This document shows positions 35,100 through 43,292 of a stretch of DNA of 64,000 nt, piece after piece. Under the pieces are notes generated by a model. That model was not told the DNA's origin and did not search any database. It saw only the letters and a program-made list of their open reading frames with translations. Location: positions 124,001 to 188,000 of the forward strand of contig CANKYO010000007.1 of NCBI GenBank assembly GCA_947488175.1, read 5' to 3'. A program made the translations under genes and the position numbers. The first letter of the stretch is position 1. The number at the start of each line of letters is the position of its first letter. The DNA comes from an uncultured Paracoccaceae bacterium. GTDB lineage: Bacteria; Pseudomonadota; Alphaproteobacteria; Rhodobacterales; Rhodobacteraceae.

Positions 35100-36151
35100 C
35101 AGATTGGCGCAGGATCGCTGTCAGACTGCTGCTTCTGGCCGCCCTGTCGGTCATCGGGGCCATTGCGGCAATCCTGCTCAAACTTCCTATCCCGCTGTTG
35201 ATCGGACCTGCGGTCGCCACGACCATTGGCGCGCTAGGTGGGCTTGACCTGCGGTTCCCGAAACCGCTGCGCAACGCGGTCTTTCTGGTTGCGGGTGTCG
35301 CAATCGGGGCCACCGTTTCACCGGCGTCGGTCGTGGCGTTAACCAAATGGCCATTTGCCTTTGCCATCCTCGTGTTTTCCCTGATCGCGATGGTCCTCCT
35401 GGGCCGACGACTGATGCAGCGCCTGATGGGCACCGATGCCCGATCTGCCCTGCTTGCGGCCACGCCGGGGCATCTGAGCTATGTCATCGCTCTGGGCGAA
35501 GACCTCAAACTCCCGACAGAGCGGGTCGCCATCGTGCAATCCATCCGGCTTTTGGTGCTGACATTGGCCGTCCCTTTCGCCGCCTATCTGGCGGGGATTG
35601 AAACGGGCGTAGGGATCACGCCCAGCGACACGACCGAGATGACCCTGCTGCAAACGGCCCTTTGCCTTTTGGCGGCCGCAGCGCTGGCACCGCTGGCGAT
35701 GTATCTGCGCATCCCTGCCGCCACCCTGATCGCCGGTATGGCTGTGGGGGCCGCCGCGCGGCTGACCGGGTTCACGCCCGGAACGCTCAGCCATTGGATC
35801 GCCTATCCCGCTCTTGCGGCCATTGGCGCCTTGATCGGCACCCGGTTCGTGGGGATCAGCCTGCAGGATTTGCGGCAATCTGCATTCGCAGGTCTGGCTG
35901 GCACCACACTGGCCGCGCTGATCACCCTTTTGGCCGCTCTGGCGGCGATGCGGATCGTGGATATGCCGCTCTTGCACGTGCTTGTGGCCTTTGCGCCCGG
36001 CGGTCTTGAAACCATGACCGTCATGGGGGTCGCCATCGGGGCCAATCCCGGCTTTGTCGCGGCGGCCCATGTGGCGCGGCTGTTACTGCTGTCGGTGCTG
36101 ATCCCGGTCATGATCGGACGTGCGCAAGGCCCGTTGCCAGCGCCGCGCTGA
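35096..36151 (+). CDS. AbrB family (AmoA-like) membrane protein
   Basis: 351-residue polytopic protein with two internal copies of a roughly 150-residue membrane unit, the AbrB-duplication plan (LLKLPIPLLIGPAVATTIGALGG; second copy LRIPAATLIAGMAVGAA). LLAATPGHLSYVIALGEDL and FAPGGLETMTVMG are the paired family signatures. Despite the historical name it is not a DNA-binding regulator; a transport or envelope role is assumed. ATGA overlap with the aminotransferase. Confidence 0.87.
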   Translation: MTDWRRIAVRLLLLAALSVIGAIAAILLKLPIPLLIGPAVATTIGALGGLDLRFPKPLRNAVFLVAGVAIGATVSPASVVALTKWPFAFAILVFSLIAMVLLGRRLMQRLMGTDARSALLAATPGHLSYVIALGEDLKLPTERVAIVQSIRLLVLTLAVPFAAYLAGIETGVGITPSDTTEMTLLQTALCLLAAAALAPLAMYLRIPAATLIAGMAVGAAARLTGFTPGTLSHWIAYPALAAIGALIGTRFVGISLQDLRQSAFAGLAGTTLAALITLLAALAAMRIVDMPLLHVLVAFAPGGLETMTVMGVAIGANPGFVAAAHVARLLLLSVLIPVMIGRAQGPLPAPR

Positions 36152-36185
36152 TACGACACAATCGGCCCGACTGAGGGAGAATACC

Positions 36186-36641
36186 ATGCGCAAGTTTCTG
36201 GTCGTGCTGGATGACAGCCGCGAATGTCTGAACGCCATGCGCTTTGCCGCGATGCGGGCGGCGCATTCCGGTGGGGGCGTTGCGATCCTGTCGATCATTC
36301 CGCCTGATGAATTCAATCACTGGATCGGCGTGGGCGAGATCATGCGCGCCGAAGCCCGTGAACGGATCGAGGTGCATTACGAGGTTTTCGCCAAGTGGAT
36401 GCGCGACAAGCAGAATGTGCATCCCGAACTGATCATCCGCGAAGGCGAACCATTGGTCGAGATCATGAACCAGATCAAGGAAGACCCGGATATCGGTGTG
36501 CTGGTTCTGGGTGCAGGCACCGATAACAAGGGGCCCGGCCCGCTGGTCACGCATCTGAGTCGTCAGGCAGGCAGCCTGCCGATCCCGATCACGATTGTGC
36601 CCGGCGATCTGTCCAAGGAACGGCTTGAAGCGATCACCTGA
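36186..36641 (+). CDS. Universal stress protein (UspA family)
   Basis: 151-residue Usp fold: KFLVVLDDSRECLNAMRFAA at the N-terminus with the ATP-site Asp, and VLVLGAGTDNKGPGPLVTHL in place of the usual G-2x-G-9x-G(S/T) ATP loop. Start ATG at 36186 with GAGGGAG upstream; an earlier ORF start lies in the preceding gene. Its stop overlaps the next ATG (TGATG). Fourth-from-last gene in the 34.2-37.3 kb strand run. Confidence 0.87.
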   Translation: MRKFLVVLDDSRECLNAMRFAAMRAAHSGGGVAILSIIPPDEFNHWIGVGEIMRAEARERIEVHYEVFAKWMRDKQNVHPELIIREGEPLVEIMNQIKEDPDIGVLVLGAGTDNKGPGPLVTHLSRQAGSLPIPITIVPGDLSKERLEAIT

Positions 36642-37255
36642 TGGATCGCCACGCGGCATGGGCCGTTACTGCCGCCATCCCTTTGCTTGCTGTTATGTTC
36701 TACGGCGCGACGCGTCTGCTACCATCGTTCTGGGGATATTTCGCCGCGCTGGCGGTGTATTGGGGCTGCATCCTGATCCCCTTGATCGCATGGCGCGGCG
36801 GGTTCCGCAGGAAGCGCTTACAACTCAAATGGCCCGCGAGGTGGCTGGTCATTGTCAATGTCTTGGTGATTTTGGCGGCGGCCGTTGCGGCCATCCTGGC
36901 ATTGCTGGAAAACGCCCTGCCGCTCTGGATCATCGCAGTCATGGCGACATGTGCGGTGTTGAACGGCACACTGGAAGAGCTGTTCTGGCGCGGCACCGTG
37001 CTGCAAGACGGCGCGACACGGTCCGATCAGGCGATACAGCTTTTCCTTTTCACCGGCTGGCACATTGCCTTGCTGTTCGCCGCTGACGTCGCGATCACCG
37101 GTGGTGCGACGGCGCTTTTGGGAGGCGCTTTGCTCGGCGGAATTCTATGGACCGCATCGAAAGTTCAGACCGGTACGGTAGGATTCGGCGTGCTGGCACA
37201 TATTGGTCTGAACCTGTTTGCCTTCACCGAACTGGCCGCGAACAACGTGATTTGA
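36641..37255 (+). CDS. CPBP family intramembrane metalloprotease
   Basis: 204-residue membrane protein with about six hydrophobic segments and the CPBP/Abi motifs in order: GTLEELFWRGTV (EExxxR), FTGWHIALL (FxxxH) and LAHIGLNLF (HxxxN). Members cleave CaaX-type peptides or bacteriocin-related substrates in the membrane. It is coupled to the universal stress protein gene by a TGATG overlap. Confidence 0.87.
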   Translation: MDRHAAWAVTAAIPLLAVMFYGATRLLPSFWGYFAALAVYWGCILIPLIAWRGGFRRKRLQLKWPARWLVIVNVLVILAAAVAAILALLENALPLWIIAVMATCAVLNGTLEELFWRGTVLQDGATRSDQAIQLFLFTGWHIALLFAADVAITGGATALLGGALLGGILWTASKVQTGTVGFGVLAHIGLNLFAFTELAANNVI

Positions 37256-37623
37256 TTTCATTCCGGTCACGCCCTCGCGAATTGGTAGAAATAATTGCGC
37301 CTCACGCAATTGGGTGCGCCTGAAATCTGTGAACGGCTGAAAGAGTTTGCGGGGGGCTGGGGCTGACCTAAGGGCAGTCTGGCGCACAGATCGGGGTGGG
37401 GTTCTGTGCATGGATGCACGCGAGGGGCAGGTAGGGTGCCGCGCCCTCATGTCAAGCACTTGAGCCGATCACATTCAGCCCCGTTTTCGTGATCAGCACG
37501 GCCCTACCCAAACTTCATTGCAGCGACAATCTTAGCTTCATCAAACGAAACGCAGACCCGCTCTGCACAACATCACACACTCTCTGCCCGCCCCGGGCTA
37601 CACGACTGAAAAGGAAGAAAACC
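37256..37623. other. 368-base region upstream of the tandem secreted proteins
   Basis: No credible gene. A hairpin AATTGCG-CCTCA-CGCAATT (37293-37311) follows the CPBP gene. The remainder probably contains the promoter for the strongly expressed-looking gene at 37624. The block CACACTCTCT at 37576-37585 recurs at 38004-38013 in front of the second copy, so the duplication included the leader. Confidence 0.5.
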
Positions 37624-37953
37624 ATGTCCGTTAAAACAATCATTTTCGCCGCCGCCGCCGCTGCTGTTACCGCCACTGCAGGTGCCGCCGACACATATTT
37701 CGAGCAAGGCCGCACATTGGAAGCCGGCAACGTACTTGAGCTGGGCCTGATCACCGCTGAAGGCGCTGGCGTGGTCGAAATCTACGACTACCGCAACGGC
37801 ACACAAGGCAAGCTGCTGGGCACCGAGCGTCTGAACGCTGGCGCCAACACCAACACCCGCGTCAACACCGGCCTGCCCGCAAACCGCGACGTGATTGCTG
37901 TGGTCAAGATCGACGGCCAGATCGCCGCAACCAAAGCTTTCGACATCAACTAA
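37624..37953 (+). CDS. Small secreted protein, tandem copy 1 (unknown; DUF7282-like)
   Basis: 109 residues: a signal peptide (MSVKTIIFAAAAAAVTATAGA) is cut before ADTYFEQG, leaving an ~88-residue acidic, beta-rich domain. The segment GAGVVEIYDYRNGTQGKLLG followed by ERLNAGANTN resembles small beta-sandwich domains of the DUF7282 kind, an impression only. Codon use is strongly biased and AAGGAAG precedes the ATG, suggesting high expression. The neighbour at 38043 is about three-quarters identical. Confidence 0.82.
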   Translation: MSVKTIIFAAAAAAVTATAGAADTYFEQGRTLEAGNVLELGLITAEGAGVVEIYDYRNGTQGKLLGTERLNAGANTNTRVNTGLPANRDVIAVVKIDGQIAATKAFDIN

Positions 37954-38042
37954 GTCGTCTGTCCGGGCCGGCGCTGGTCGCCGGTCCGCCTCTCCTCTGA
38001 ACGCACACTCTCTCACAGAAACTCTGAAAAAAGGATAAACCC

Positions 38043-38372
38043 ATGTCTATCAAATCAATCGCATTTGCCGCTGCCGCCGTTGCCGTGACCGCCACTGCCG
38101 GGGCTGCTGACAGTTATTTCGAGCAAGGCCGGACGCTGGATGCCGGCGACGTGCTGGAACTCGGCCTGATCACCGCTGACGGTGCTGGCGTGGTCGAAAT
38201 CTACGACTATCACACTGGTGCGCAGGGCGCGCTGGTCGGATCCGAGCGTCTGTCGGCTGGCGCCAACACCAATGTGCGCGTCAACACAGGCCTGCCCCAG
38301 ACCCGCGACGTGATCGCCCTGATCAAGATCGACGGTGAAGTCGTCGCGTCCAAACCGTTCGACGTCAACTAA
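38043..38372 (+). CDS. Small secreted protein, tandem copy 2
   Basis: 109 residues, same length as copy 1 with 26 differences counted by eye. The signal peptide, YFEQGRTL, ELGLITA, GVVEIYDY, AGANTN and RVNTGLP blocks are conserved, while the linker residues differ. AAAAGGATAAACCC precedes the ATG. A rho-independent terminator follows 17 bases after the stop, so both copies likely form one transcript. The role is unknown; abundant envelope or extracellular protein is plausible. Confidence 0.82.
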   Translation: MSIKSIAFAAAAVAVTATAGAADSYFEQGRTLDAGDVLELGLITADGAGVVEIYDYHTGAQGALVGSERLSAGANTNVRVNTGLPQTRDVIALIKIDGEVVASKPFDVN

Positions 38373-38389
38373 GCAAATACCCCTCCCCG

Positions 38390-38426
38390 AAAAGGCCGGT
38401 CATCACAGGATGACCGGCCTTTTTTT
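38390..38426 (+). terminator. Rho-independent terminator after the tandem secreted proteins
   Basis: Stem AGGCCGGTCAT / ATGACCGGCCT around a CACAGG loop, followed by seven T's and preceded by A's (so it also works in reverse). The clearest terminator in the window. Confidence 0.95.
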
Positions 38427-38505
38427 GTAGTTTAGAACCATTCCAAACCTTGACTTGCCACCGGGCGAGGCGCATATCTAAAGCCTGACAAAAAAGGTTG
38501 GCCCG

Positions 38506-39069
38506 ATGTTCATTCAGACTGAATCGACCCCAAATCCCGCAACGCTCAAATTCCTGCCCGGCCAGAATGTGCTTGAGGTCGGCACAGCAGATTTTCCGAG
38601 TGTTGAGGCTGCGGAAAACTCGCCATTGGCCAAGCGTATCTTTGCTACCGGCGGTGTCACAGGCGTGTTCTTTGGCATCGATTTTGTGACTGTGACCAAA
38701 GAAGACAACGTGGAATGGGACCATATCAAACCCGGTATTCTAGGCGCGATCATGGAACATTACCAATCCGGCCAGCCGGTGATGGCAGACGACCATAAAC
38801 CCGCCAGCGGCCATGCCGAACATTCCGGTGAGGACAGCGAAATCGTGGGGCAGATCAAGGAGTTGCTGGACACCCGCGTGCGCCCTGCCGTGGCACAGGA
38901 CGGGGGCGACATTACGTTTCACGGCTTTGACCGTGGCATCGTCTATCTGCACATGCAGGGGGCCTGTGCCGGTTGCCCATCATCGACCCTGACCTTGAAA
39001 ATGGGGATCGAGAACCTGTTGCGCCACTACATCCCCGAAGTGGTTGAGGTGCGCCCGGTTGCCGCCTGA
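38506..39069 (+). CDS. nfuA: NifU-like Fe-S carrier NfuA
   Basis: 187 residues. The N-terminal Nfu_N domain (MFIQTESTPNPATLKFLPG) is joined to a C-terminal NifU domain with the Fe4S4-binding CAGCPSS (CxxC) motif. This is the alphaproteobacterial/mitochondrial Nfu1 arrangement for delivering clusters to client enzymes such as LipA or aconitase. AAAGG lies 8 bases before the ATG. It overlaps tsaB. Confidence 0.95.
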   Translation: MFIQTESTPNPATLKFLPGQNVLEVGTADFPSVEAAENSPLAKRIFATGGVTGVFFGIDFVTVTKEDNVEWDHIKPGILGAIMEHYQSGQPVMADDHKPASGHAEHSGEDSEIVGQIKELLDTRVRPAVAQDGGDITFHGFDRGIVYLHMQGACAGCPSSTLTLKMGIENLLRHYIPEVVEVRPVAA

Positions 39070-39649
39070 CGTCAAGCTGATTGCATTTGATACATCGGCG
39101 GCGCATTGCGCCGCCGCTTTGCTGTTGGGCGACAGCATCGTGACCCGCGTTGATGAAATGGCCAAGGGACAGGCGGAACATTTGATTCCCATGCTGGAGC
39201 AGATGCTGGCAAAGGCCGGGATTGGCTGGGCCGATCTTGATGGTATCGGTGTCGGGACCGGTCCGGGGAATTTTACCGGTATTCGCATTGCGGTTTCCGC
39301 CGCGCGTGGGCTGGCGCTTGGTCTGGGCAAACCGGCTATCGGGGTCGATGGGTTTGCGGCCCGTGCCTATGGTGCCACCCGGCCCTTCACGGCGATTATT
39401 CGGGCCCCGCGCGATCAGGCCTATGTCCAGTTTTTTGACGCAGACGGTGGCGCGTCCCAGCCAGCATTGATGGGCAAGGATGCCCTGCCTGCCATGATGT
39501 CACTGCCTGCACCCGCCAAGCTGATCAGCGCGGTGGCCCGGATTGCCGCAGAGCGGTTGGGGGGCGATAATCCGCGCCCTGCCCCGCTCTATATACGTGA
39601 TGCGGATGCCGCCCCGCCACGCGATCCGGCCCCCACGATTCTGCCGTGA
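39059..39649 (+). CDS. tsaB: tRNA threonylcarbamoyladenosine biosynthesis protein TsaB
   Basis: 196 residues from a TTG start at 39059, chosen because GAGGTG lies 7 bases upstream and VKLIAFDTSAAHCAAALL is the family N-terminus; an in-frame TTG at 39044 is also open. The ASKHA fold shows GIGVGTGPGNFTGIRIAVSAARGLA. TsaB partners TsaD/TsaE in making t6A37 on tRNAs. It overlaps nfuA by 11 bases and the following rimI by GTGA. Confidence 0.92.
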   Translation: MPPDVKLIAFDTSAAHCAAALLLGDSIVTRVDEMAKGQAEHLIPMLEQMLAKAGIGWADLDGIGVGTGPGNFTGIRIAVSAARGLALGLGKPAIGVDGFAARAYGATRPFTAIIRAPRDQAYVQFFDADGGASQPALMGKDALPAMMSLPAPAKLISAVARIAAERLGGDNPRPAPLYIRDADAAPPRDPAPTILP

Positions 39650-40065
39650 CGCCCGCGACGCTGGCGACCCTGCACGCAACAGCCTTCAGCGCGACGCGGG
39701 CCTGGTCAGAGGCCGAGTTCGCGGCCCTTTTGGCCCAGCCCGGCACAGTGGCGTGTGGCGATGACAGCTGTTTTGCCCTGATCCGCGTGACGCTGGATGA
39801 GGCGGAATTGCTCACCCTCGCCACTCATCCCGCGCGCCGGCGGCAAGGTCTGGCCCGGTCAGTGTTGACCATGGCAGAGATCGCAGCGGCAGATGCTGGT
39901 GCGGCATCCATGTTTCTGGAAGTGGCCGAAGACAATACGGCGGCCAGAGCGCTTTACGATATCGCCGGCTATGCCCAGGTCGGCCGCAGGCCGGGCTATT
40001 ATCTGCCCAAAGATAGCGCGCCTGTGGCCGCGCTGGTGTTGCGCAAACAACTGATAGGTGATTGA
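39646..40065 (+). CDS. rimI: Ribosomal-protein-alanine N-acetyltransferase RimI-like
   Basis: 139-residue GNAT enzyme. It begins with GTG at 39646 overlapping the tsaB stop. Acetyl-CoA motif ATHPARRRQGLARSVL (V/I-x-x-x-x-Q/R-x-x-G-x-A) and the C-terminal NTAARALYDIAGYAQVGRRPGYY are typical of RimI. The tsaB-rimI order is standard. It acetylates the N-terminus of ribosomal protein S18 or similar. Confidence 0.9.
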   Translation: MTPATLATLHATAFSATRAWSEAEFAALLAQPGTVACGDDSCFALIRVTLDEAELLTLATHPARRRQGLARSVLTMAEIAAADAGAASMFLEVAEDNTAARALYDIAGYAQVGRRPGYYLPKDSAPVAALVLRKQLIGD

Positions 40066-40199
40066 CCAAAGGTCAGCCCCCAAATAATGGGCATTTCCGG
40101 GCTCGTTCCTGCCTTGTTCACCAAAAACCGGTTGATATTCCCCGCGTAGACAGGCCTTATCTTGTGATGGACCGGCAACGACCGGCTCGACTTTCATCG

Positions 40200-40228
40200 G
40201 GGTGACCGGCAATGGTCACGGGTCACCC
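40200..40228 (+). promoter_or_regulatory. Alternative hairpins in the leader of the nucleoside ABC operon
   Basis: GGGTGACC (40200-40207) can pair with GGTCACCC (40221-40228), or its inner GTGACC can pair with GGTCAC (40214-40219) around a 6-base loop. The two structures exclude each other and lie 29 bases before the ATG. ACCGGCAA repeats occur nearby (40171, 40205). This could be a switch-type leader or a protein-binding dyad. Confidence 0.4.
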
Positions 40229-40256
40229 TGTAGTTCAACGACCTGGGAGACGATAA

Positions 40257-41252
40257 ATGACCCTTATGCAAAAATTCCTCGGCGCTTCTGCCGCATTGGC
40301 CCTGTCGGCCGGTGCCGTTGCTGCCGACCCTGCCATCCTGTTCGATCTTGGCGGTAAGTTCGACAAGTCCTTCAACGAAAGCGCCTATAACGGGGCAGAG
40401 CGTTGGGCGCAGGAAACCGGTGGTTCCTATGCCGAAGTGGAAATCCAGTCGGACGCCCAGCGCGAACAGGCGATCCGCCGTTTCGCTGAATCAGGTGCCA
40501 ACCCGATTGTCATGGCCGGTTTTTCGTGGGCTACACCGCTGGCGGAAGTAGCCGCTGACTATCCCGATACCAAGTTTGCAATCATTGACATGGTTGTTGA
40601 TGCGCCAAATGTCCGCTCCGTCGTGTTCAACGAACATGAAGGGTCTTATCTTGTTGGCATGATGGCTGCGATGGCGTCTGAAACCGGCACGGTCTCTTTT
40701 GTTGGCGGTATGGACATTCCCCTGATCCGCAAGTTTGCCTGTGGTTATGCGCAGGGCGTCAAGGCTGTGAATGCAGATGCAAATGTGATCGCAAACATGA
40801 CCGGCACGACACCGGCCGCCTGGAATGATCCGGTGAAAGGGTCCGAACTGACGCTGGCCCAGATCAGCCAAGGCTCTGACGTTGTATTTGCTGCTGCTGG
40901 TGGTACCGGCGTTGGCGTGTTGCAGACCGCCGCTGACGAAGACATCCTGTCCATCGGTGTGGATGCCAACCAGAACTACCTGCATCCTGGCGAGGTTCTG
41001 ACATCAATGATGAAGCGCGTGGACAACGCGGTTTACGAAGCCATGTCGCAGGGCGCTGACCTTGAAACAGGCTTCAACGTGATGGGCGTGGCCAACGAAG
41101 GTGTGGGTTATGCGCTTGACGAATTCAACGCTGAGCTTGTGTCTGACGAGATGAAGGCCGCTGTCGATGCCGCCGCTGCTGAAATGGCGGCCGGTACGCT
41201 GGTTGTGCATGACTATTCGAGCGACGAAAGCTGCCCAGCTCTCGACTTCTAA
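40257..41252 (+). CDS. BMP family nucleoside ABC transporter substrate-binding protein
   Basis: 331-residue periplasmic binding protein of the PnrA/Med (BMP) family. After a signal peptide (cleaved after GAVAA) come ILFDLGGKFDKSFNESAYNGAERWA and FNEHEGSYLVGMMAAMAS, both characteristic. Family members with this operon bind purine nucleosides. It heads an operon of six or seven genes running to 46565. GGGAG lies 7 bases before the start. Confidence 0.92.
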   Translation: MTLMQKFLGASAALALSAGAVAADPAILFDLGGKFDKSFNESAYNGAERWAQETGGSYAEVEIQSDAQREQAIRRFAESGANPIVMAGFSWATPLAEVAADYPDTKFAIIDMVVDAPNVRSVVFNEHEGSYLVGMMAAMASETGTVSFVGGMDIPLIRKFACGYAQGVKAVNADANVIANMTGTTPAAWNDPVKGSELTLAQISQGSDVVFAAAGGTGVGVLQTAADEDILSIGVDANQNYLHPGEVLTSMMKRVDNAVYEAMSQGADLETGFNVMGVANEGVGYALDEFNAELVSDEMKAAVDAAAAEMAAGTLVVHDYSSDESCPALDF

Positions 41253-41331
41253 GACTGCCTATTAGGCCAAGACAATGAAGGGCCGCGCTGGGAACAGCCG
41301 CGGCCCTTTGCACAGCAAACGGAGCGATGAG

Positions 41332-41688
41332 ATGGCAGACAGCATAACGATATTTTTCGAAGCATGGGGAATGTCAGATCATGACGCGCGCATTTCCGCC
41401 ATTCAAAGTGCCGTTGATGCCAAGGCCCTCTACACCGATCCGCGCACCGAGGCGCCGCTGTCCGGCCCCGACGCCATCGCCGAATATGTCGGCATGTTTG
41501 CAAAATCTGCGCCGGGTGCCGTCGCCGAAGTCGCTGACGCGTCTGAGCGCGATGGCGTGACCCGGGCCACGATCCTTTTCAAGATGTCTGATGGCATGCA
41601 GCAGACCGGCCAGTATTTCGTGGAACGTGGCGATGACGGGCTGATCACCCGCATGGTGGGCTTTGTCGGAACAGGATTGCCATCATGA
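41332..41688 (+). CDS. SnoaL/NTF2-like small protein in the nucleoside operon
   Basis: 118 residues with the NTF2-like cone-fold plan: an N-terminal helix (ITIFFEAWGMSDHDARISAI), a TDPRTEAPLSGPDAIAEYVGMF strand-helix pair, then three antiparallel strands ending MVGFVGTG. No catalytic residues can be assigned. GGAG is 7 bases before the ATG at 41332. It overlaps the ATPase start (ATGA), so it belongs to the transport operon. It may bind a nucleoside or act on a breakdown product. Confidence 0.8.
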   Translation: MADSITIFFEAWGMSDHDARISAIQSAVDAKALYTDPRTEAPLSGPDAIAEYVGMFAKSAPGAVAEVADASERDGVTRATILFKMSDGMQQTGQYFVERGDDGLITRMVGFVGTGLPS

Positions 41689-43289
41689 CCGAACAAGCGC
41701 CCGCCATTGAATTGAAGGGCATTTCCAAGGCGTTTGGACCGGTCCAGGCGAACAAGGATATCTCGATCCGTGTGATGCCCGGCACCATCCACGGCATTAT
41801 CGGAGAGAACGGGGCGGGCAAATCGACCCTGATGTCGATTTTGTACGGGTTTTATAAAGCTGACGCGGGCGAAATCTTTATCTCCGGTCAGAAAACTGCA
41901 ATTCCCGATAGTCAGGCAGCCATTGCTGCGGGCATCGGCATGGTGTTCCAGCACTTCAAACTGGTCGAGAATTTCACCGTGCTTGAGAATGTCATCCTTG
42001 GGGCTGAGGATAGCGGCCTGTTGCGCCCTTCGCTGACCCGGGCGCGCCGGGAATTGAAGAACCTTGCCCAGGAATACGAACTGAATGTGGATCCGGATGC
42101 GGTCATTCAGGATGTGGGCGTGGGCATGCAGCAGCGGGTGGAAATCCTCAAGGCGCTTTATCGCAAAGCCGATATCCTGATCCTGGATGAGCCGACCGGC
42201 GTGCTGACCCCGGCCGAAGCCGACCACCTGTTCCGCATCCTTGAAAACCTCAAACGCGAAGGCAAAACAATCATCTTGATCACGCACAAGCTGCGCGAGA
42301 TCATGGAAATCACCGATACTGTCAGCGTCATGCGTCGTGGCGAGATGACCGCGACTGTCAAGACGTCTGAAACCAGCCCGCCAGAACTAGCTGAACTGAT
42401 GGTGGGGCGGAAGGTCCTGTTGCGGGTCGACAAGGCCCCGGCCCAGATCGGGCGCAAAATCCTGGAAGTACGCGACCTGAACGTGACCGACGAAAAGGGC
42501 GTGCATCGCCTGAAGGGTATCAGTTTTGATGTGCATGCCGGTGAAATCCTCGGGATTGCGGGTGTGGCAGGGAATGGGCAGTCAGAGCTGCTTGAGGTTT
42601 TGGGCGGCTATGAAAGGGCGACCGGGTCCATCAGGGTCAATGGGGAAGAAATTGACCTAACCGGTGCTAAGTCCGACGGCCAAAGCCGCCGCCTGCGCGG
42701 GATCGCCCATGTGCCAGAGGATCGGCAGCGCGAAGGGCTGATCATGGACTATACAGCCTGGGAAAACACCGCTTTTGGCTATCACCATGCCGATGAGTAT
42801 CAGAAATCCCGGCTGTTCATGGACAACGGCGCTATCCGGAAAGATACCGAAGAAAAGATGGCCCGTTTTGATGTGCGCCCGCCCGACCCGAAACTCGCCG
42901 CCAAGAGTTTTTCCGGCGGAAACCAGCAGAAAATCGTGCTCGCCCGCGAGATTGAACGCAATCCTGACCTGCTGCTTGTGGGCCAACCGACACGAGGTGT
43001 GGATATTGGTGCTATCGAATTTATCCACCAGCAGATTGTTGCACTTAGGGATCAGGGCAAGGCAATCTTGTTAGTTTCTGTGGAGTTAGAGGAAATTTTG
43101 TCGCTCTCGGACCGGATCGCCGTTATGTTTGACGGAAAAATGATGGGCGAGCGGATGCCTAACGAAACGGACGAAAAAGAGCTTGGTCTTCTCATGGCAG
43201 GGATGACGACCGAGCCGAAGGGGCCATTGCACGAAGCGGTCGAGGGTAACCTTGCCACCGCTGGTAGTGTCGCGGCCAAAGGGGTCTGA
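41685..43289 (+). CDS. Nucleoside/sugar ABC transporter ATP-binding protein (tandem ATPase)
   Basis: 534-residue protein with two ABC domains. The first has Walker A GENGAGKSTLMSIL and Walker B ILILDEPTGVLTP. The second has GVAGNGQSELLEVL (degenerate Walker A, no Lys), signature SFSGGNQQKIVLAREI and LLVGQPTRGVDIGAI in place of the usual DEPTRG. This is the RbsA/NupO layout. The degenerate second site is usual in this family. It energises the two permeases downstream. Confidence 0.93.
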   Translation: MTEQAPAIELKGISKAFGPVQANKDISIRVMPGTIHGIIGENGAGKSTLMSILYGFYKADAGEIFISGQKTAIPDSQAAIAAGIGMVFQHFKLVENFTVLENVILGAEDSGLLRPSLTRARRELKNLAQEYELNVDPDAVIQDVGVGMQQRVEILKALYRKADILILDEPTGVLTPAEADHLFRILENLKREGKTIILITHKLREIMEITDTVSVMRRGEMTATVKTSETSPPELAELMVGRKVLLRVDKAPAQIGRKILEVRDLNVTDEKGVHRLKGISFDVHAGEILGIAGVAGNGQSELLEVLGGYERATGSIRVNGEEIDLTGAKSDGQSRRLRGIAHVPEDRQREGLIMDYTAWENTAFGYHHADEYQKSRLFMDNGAIRKDTEEKMARFDVRPPDPKLAAKSFSGGNQQKIVLAREIERNPDLLLVGQPTRGVDIGAIEFIHQQIVALRDQGKAILLVSVELEEILSLSDRIAVMFDGKMMGERMPNETDEKELGLLMAGMTTEPKGPLHEAVEGNLATAGSVAAKGV

Positions 43290-43292
43290 GGC

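Noticed and set aside
40066..40256. Known purine riboswitch upstream of the nucleoside ABC operon
   Set aside because: The three-way junction core and conserved loop bases of the purine class could not be found; only simple hairpins are visible.
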